Part shown: positions 61,171-64,000 of the stretch, one piece after another | How the letters are laid out: the number at the start of each line of letters is the position of its first letter | Numbering within the stretch: the first letter of the stretch is position 1 | Assembly (NCBI GenBank): GCA_029721435.1 | Contig: CM056577.1 | Span: 29,604,719-29,668,718 of the forward strand | Length of the DNA stretch: 64,000 nucleotides | From: Gymnothorax reevesii | Lineage: Eukaryota > Chordata > Actinopteri > Anguilliformes > Muraenidae | Direction: 5' to 3' | The notes under the pieces: model-generated | What the model was told of the DNA's origin: nothing | Databases searched by the model: none | What the model saw: the letters and a program-made list of their open reading frames with translations, nothing else | Program-made: the position numbers and the translations under genes

Positions 61171-62600
61171 GTTTCTCCAAATTTAACTCAAAATGCCACT
61201 TCTAATGACTATTGCAGTCTCAAAATTATTCAACCCCCGAATAAAACCATCATAAGAGCATATTTGCAAGTCCGGTATTGCCTCGAGCACATCTAATGCA
61301 GCTAATCAAGTGCTTAATTAGTTGCATCAGGTTTGCTTGAGAGAACACATCAAATTCTTGCACTCGCTAGAGGTTTGTTGAAGTGACATTTGATTGCATA
61401 TTAGAAATATGGCTGTCTAAAGAATTGTCCAAAAAGCTAATCGAGGAGATCATTGACTAGCACAAACAAGGAAAAGGATACAAAAAGATAGCACAGGCAC
61501 TGAATTTTCGTAGAGATACAGTTGGAAGCGTAGTCTGCCAGCTCAGAGTGGCTACAGCATCAGGATGTGGCAGAAAGAGGATGCTATCAATGGCTGCCAC
61601 CAGATTCCTGAGGGGACAGGTGGTCAAAAATCCTTGAGAGACTGCAGGACAGCCACAGCAAGACTTGGAGGCAAGAGGCACTGTGGTTTCAGTTTGCACA
61701 GTAGGGCGCTTACTAAACGTTGAAGGTCTCCAAGACACACACCACAGCTGATCCAAAAGCACAAGCTCTAATATGCTCAAAACCATATAAATAAGCCACA
61801 GAAATTTGGGGATATTGTTCTGAGGAGTGATGAAACAAAACTGGAATATTCCGGGCTTATGAATCATTGGTATGTCTGCAGGAAGAATAAAGATGCATAT
61901 GATGAAAACCCTGCCTACAGTGAAGAATTGTGGGGGCTTTTTGATGCTCTGTGGCTGCCTTGCTTCCTCTGGCACAGGAAACCTGCAAAGTGTGGAGGGC
62001 GAGATGGATCCAGTCAAATACCAGGATATCCAGGAGAAAATCTCATACTGTCTGTAGGGAAGCTGACGCTTGGGCTTCACTGGACCTTCCTAAAGAACAA
62101 TGATCCTAAGCATACCATCCACCAAGGCTTGGTTTCAGAAGATGTCTGGGAAGATATTAGAGTGCCCATCACAGTCGCCTCACTTGAACCCCATAAAAAA
62201 GCCTCCGGTAGGATTTGAAGAAGACAGTTGCAGCGAGCAAACCCAAGAATATTACTGAACCGGAGGCCATTGTCCATGAGGACTGGGCTAAGATTCCTTG
62301 GGAATGCTGCCAAAAGCTGTTGTCAGCCTATGTATCACATTTCCAGCAGGTCATAGAGGCAAAAGGGTGCTCTATTAAGTATTAAAGATGCTTGTCATGA
62401 AGGGGTTGAATAATTTTGAGCCTGCAGTAGTCATTAAAAGTGGCATTTTGTGTTGAATTTGGAGAAGCCGCCCGTAATATTTGATGTGTTGAGCCAATTA
62501 AATTGTTCTTGTTTGATTTGTTTATTGCAAACAGCTGAAATTTTGTTGGTAAAGCTAATTTGCAACAGGGGTTGAATAATTTTGATTGCAACTGTGTACA
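61171..62600 (+). mobile_element. Tc1-like element F, degraded, long inverted ends
   Basis: Left 'ttctccaaatttaactcaaaatgcc ... actattgcagtctc', then aaaattattcaacccc, is matched inverted at 62400-62475 (ggggttgaataattttgag, then gtcattaaaagtggcatttt). A second copy of ggggttgaataattttgatt at 62570 may be the true right end, so the limits are uncertain. Confidence 0.7.
61409..62384 (+). pseudogene. Transposase pseudogene of element F
   Basis: Starts at an ATGGCTGTC near 61409, broken by stops at once. A later piece reads FLKNNDPKHTIHQGLV, the position of the second catalytic D (here N), followed by a decayed 'DLNPIE' region. The stretch ggaatgctgccaaaagctgt near 62300 matches the usual C-terminal helix. 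Not functional. Confidence 0.7.
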
Positions 62601-62639
62601 TGTATATATATATGTTAACTGTTCTCTTTCTGTAGGGGC

Positions 62640-62930
62640 CTTTCTGTGTGGAGTTTGCATGTTCTCCCCGTCTTCGCGTGGGTTTCCTCCAGGTACTCCG
62701 GTTTCCTCCCACAGTCCAAAGATATGCTTATCAAGTTAATTGGAGACACTAAATTGCCCAAAGGAGAGAGTGAGAGTGAATGGTCTGTGAATGGTGTGTG
62801 CGCCCTGCGATGGATTGGCAAGCTGTCCAGGGTGGGTCCCTGCCTTCGCTGGGATAGGCTCTAGCTCGCCCCGCGACCCTAGTGAGGAATAAGCGGGTAT
62901 AGAAAATGAATGAATGAATGTTTACTGTTC
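62640..62930 (+). repeat. Teleost dispersed repeat (complete-looking copy)
   Basis: Carries ggagtttgcatgttctcccc, ggtttcctcccacagtccaa, 'gcgatggattggcaagctgtccagg' and ends gaaaatgaatgaatgaatg. A partial copy of the same family is at 61030-61130 and a reversed end at 53800. Confidence 0.7.
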
Positions 62931-63261
62931 TCTTTCTGTTTACTGTTATAAGGTATCTTAGCCGATGATCTGAAACCATTCAGTGTGAGAACTATAATAA
63001 TAATAATAATAAGCAATGAGGAAAAGAAGATACGCACTTTCTCACAGCACTGTAACTTTCTACAGCACAATTTAAAAAAAATAAATTTGGCATCTCCAAT
63101 CCCTCCTGAATCTGGAATGCCCAACAGGTGAACTATGTACATGCCTTGCTCATTTGCGACCCCCTGCTGCCAATTCAGGAGAATGAAGACAGTTCACGAC
63201 TCTCTTCCGAAGCTTGCGCCTGTCAGCCACTGATTCTTATACACTCATTGGTTGTATCTTC

Positions 63262-63560
63262 GCAAGTTCAGAACGAGGGCGGAGGATACCCGGACATGAA
63301 CAGACTTACAATCTTCCTGACGAGTGCCAGTCTGGCCAACAGGAGGCGCTTGTGCAACGAACAAAACTATTTATTTACCTCCCTTTCCCGGCAGTCCCTT
63401 CTCAATTTGAAGCCCTGTAGCGCAATGGCCAATTGTGCGCTACTCTGAAAAAGCTGCCGACCACTGCCGGTTGGTCCGACCGGGGCTCGAACCCGCGTCA
63501 TGATAGTCACTTCTGCCCTGCACGCAGTGCCTGAACCGAGTGAGCTATCCGGCAGCTCAC
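63262..63560 (-). mobile_element. tRNA-derived SINE, copy 2 (reverse)
   Basis: Reverse of copy 1: tail gttcagaacgagggcggagg, body aacaggaggcgc, and tRNA-like head with a B box (gggttcgagcc on the minus strand, 63483-63493) and an A-box-like tagctcactcggttcagg. The head is better preserved than in copy 1. Confidence 0.85.
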
Positions 63561-64000
63561 TACAGCACTTTTTCACGGGACAGCGTGACCCTTCCTGACA
63601 TCACAGGACCGGCGCCTTTGAAGTTAATTAAGTGTATTCATGGTAACCAATGTAAAGCAAGGCCAGCAAGTCTTCAGCCACGTCTGTAAACATCAGATAT
63701 CATTCATCCCATGAAAGGCACAAGAGCACAAACATTTGATTAAAAGGTGCTTAACAATGCCGCTGCTAATTGGAGATAATGGACTTGAGCACAAGAGCAC
63801 TGACTAAGGGTTTAAAAAAAATAATGAAAAACATTCTCAAAGGGTACAGTGCACAAAACAGACCTTCATGGACCTATTCAAACTATTCACACGATCCAAA
63901 ATAATTGAAAGAAATGTTACAAGTTCTTCGAAGCAGAGATGTAACTTGTCATGGTTTGTGAGGTGTGCGTGGGCTTTGGACTTTTCTTTGTGGCTCTCGT

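Noticed and set aside
63480..63560. tRNA gene
   Set aside because: The B box and A-box-like parts belong to a SINE head, shown by the second copy with the same body at 26744. The cloverleaf is imperfect.

Overview
The window is animal nuclear DNA, almost certainly from a ray-finned (teleost) fish. One protein-coding gene split by GT-AG introns runs right to left across most of it. The introns are crowded with Tc1/mariner elements, MITEs, a tRNA-derived SINE, LTR-like pieces and micro/minisatellites typical of fish genomes. There is no bacterial gene layout, no operon and no CRISPR array.

The gene is slc4a2 (anion exchanger AE2, Cl-/HCO3- exchange at the plasma membrane) on the minus strand. 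I placed 21 coding exons between 46414 and 2325. Their lengths sum to 3720 nt, exactly 1240 codons including the stop, and the reading phase matches at every junction. Family members are told apart by the N-terminal half: the His-rich stretch, the DLQERRR and TGTEQ motifs, and the pH-sensing [17 protein letters not shown] block all match AE2 rather than AE1 or AE3. The C-terminus is complete. The exon carrying the start codon was not found and lies either hidden in 46415-64000 or beyond the right edge.

Layout: 1-2324 is 3'UTR/3' flank. 2325-17016 holds the C-terminal membrane domain and part of the cytoplasmic domain in short, closely spaced exons. 17017-46245 holds the N-terminal exons, separated by large repeat-filled introns. 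46415-64000 is 5' intron/flank with repeats and no recognised gene. Six Tc1-like copies with recognisable transposase sequence (17311-18937, 18942-20473, 38532-40108, 43894-45044, 47404-49008, about 61170-62600) are all damaged. Two of them sit side by side inside the remains of an older Tc1 copy.

The most unusual feature is that three separate tandem arrays in this one gene are built on a 5' splice site, repeating the exon tail together with the splice donor. The largest (about 3802-5382) places 44 donor-like sites exactly 36 bp apart at the end of coding exon 19. Its unit is a multiple of three and stop-free, so any donor, or even intron retention, keeps the AE2 frame and could add up to 43 copies of a 12-residue repeat to a loop of the transporter. 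The other two arrays (76/77 bp at 41.4-41.9 kb; 31 bp at 29.0-30.05 kb) would bring stops into frame.
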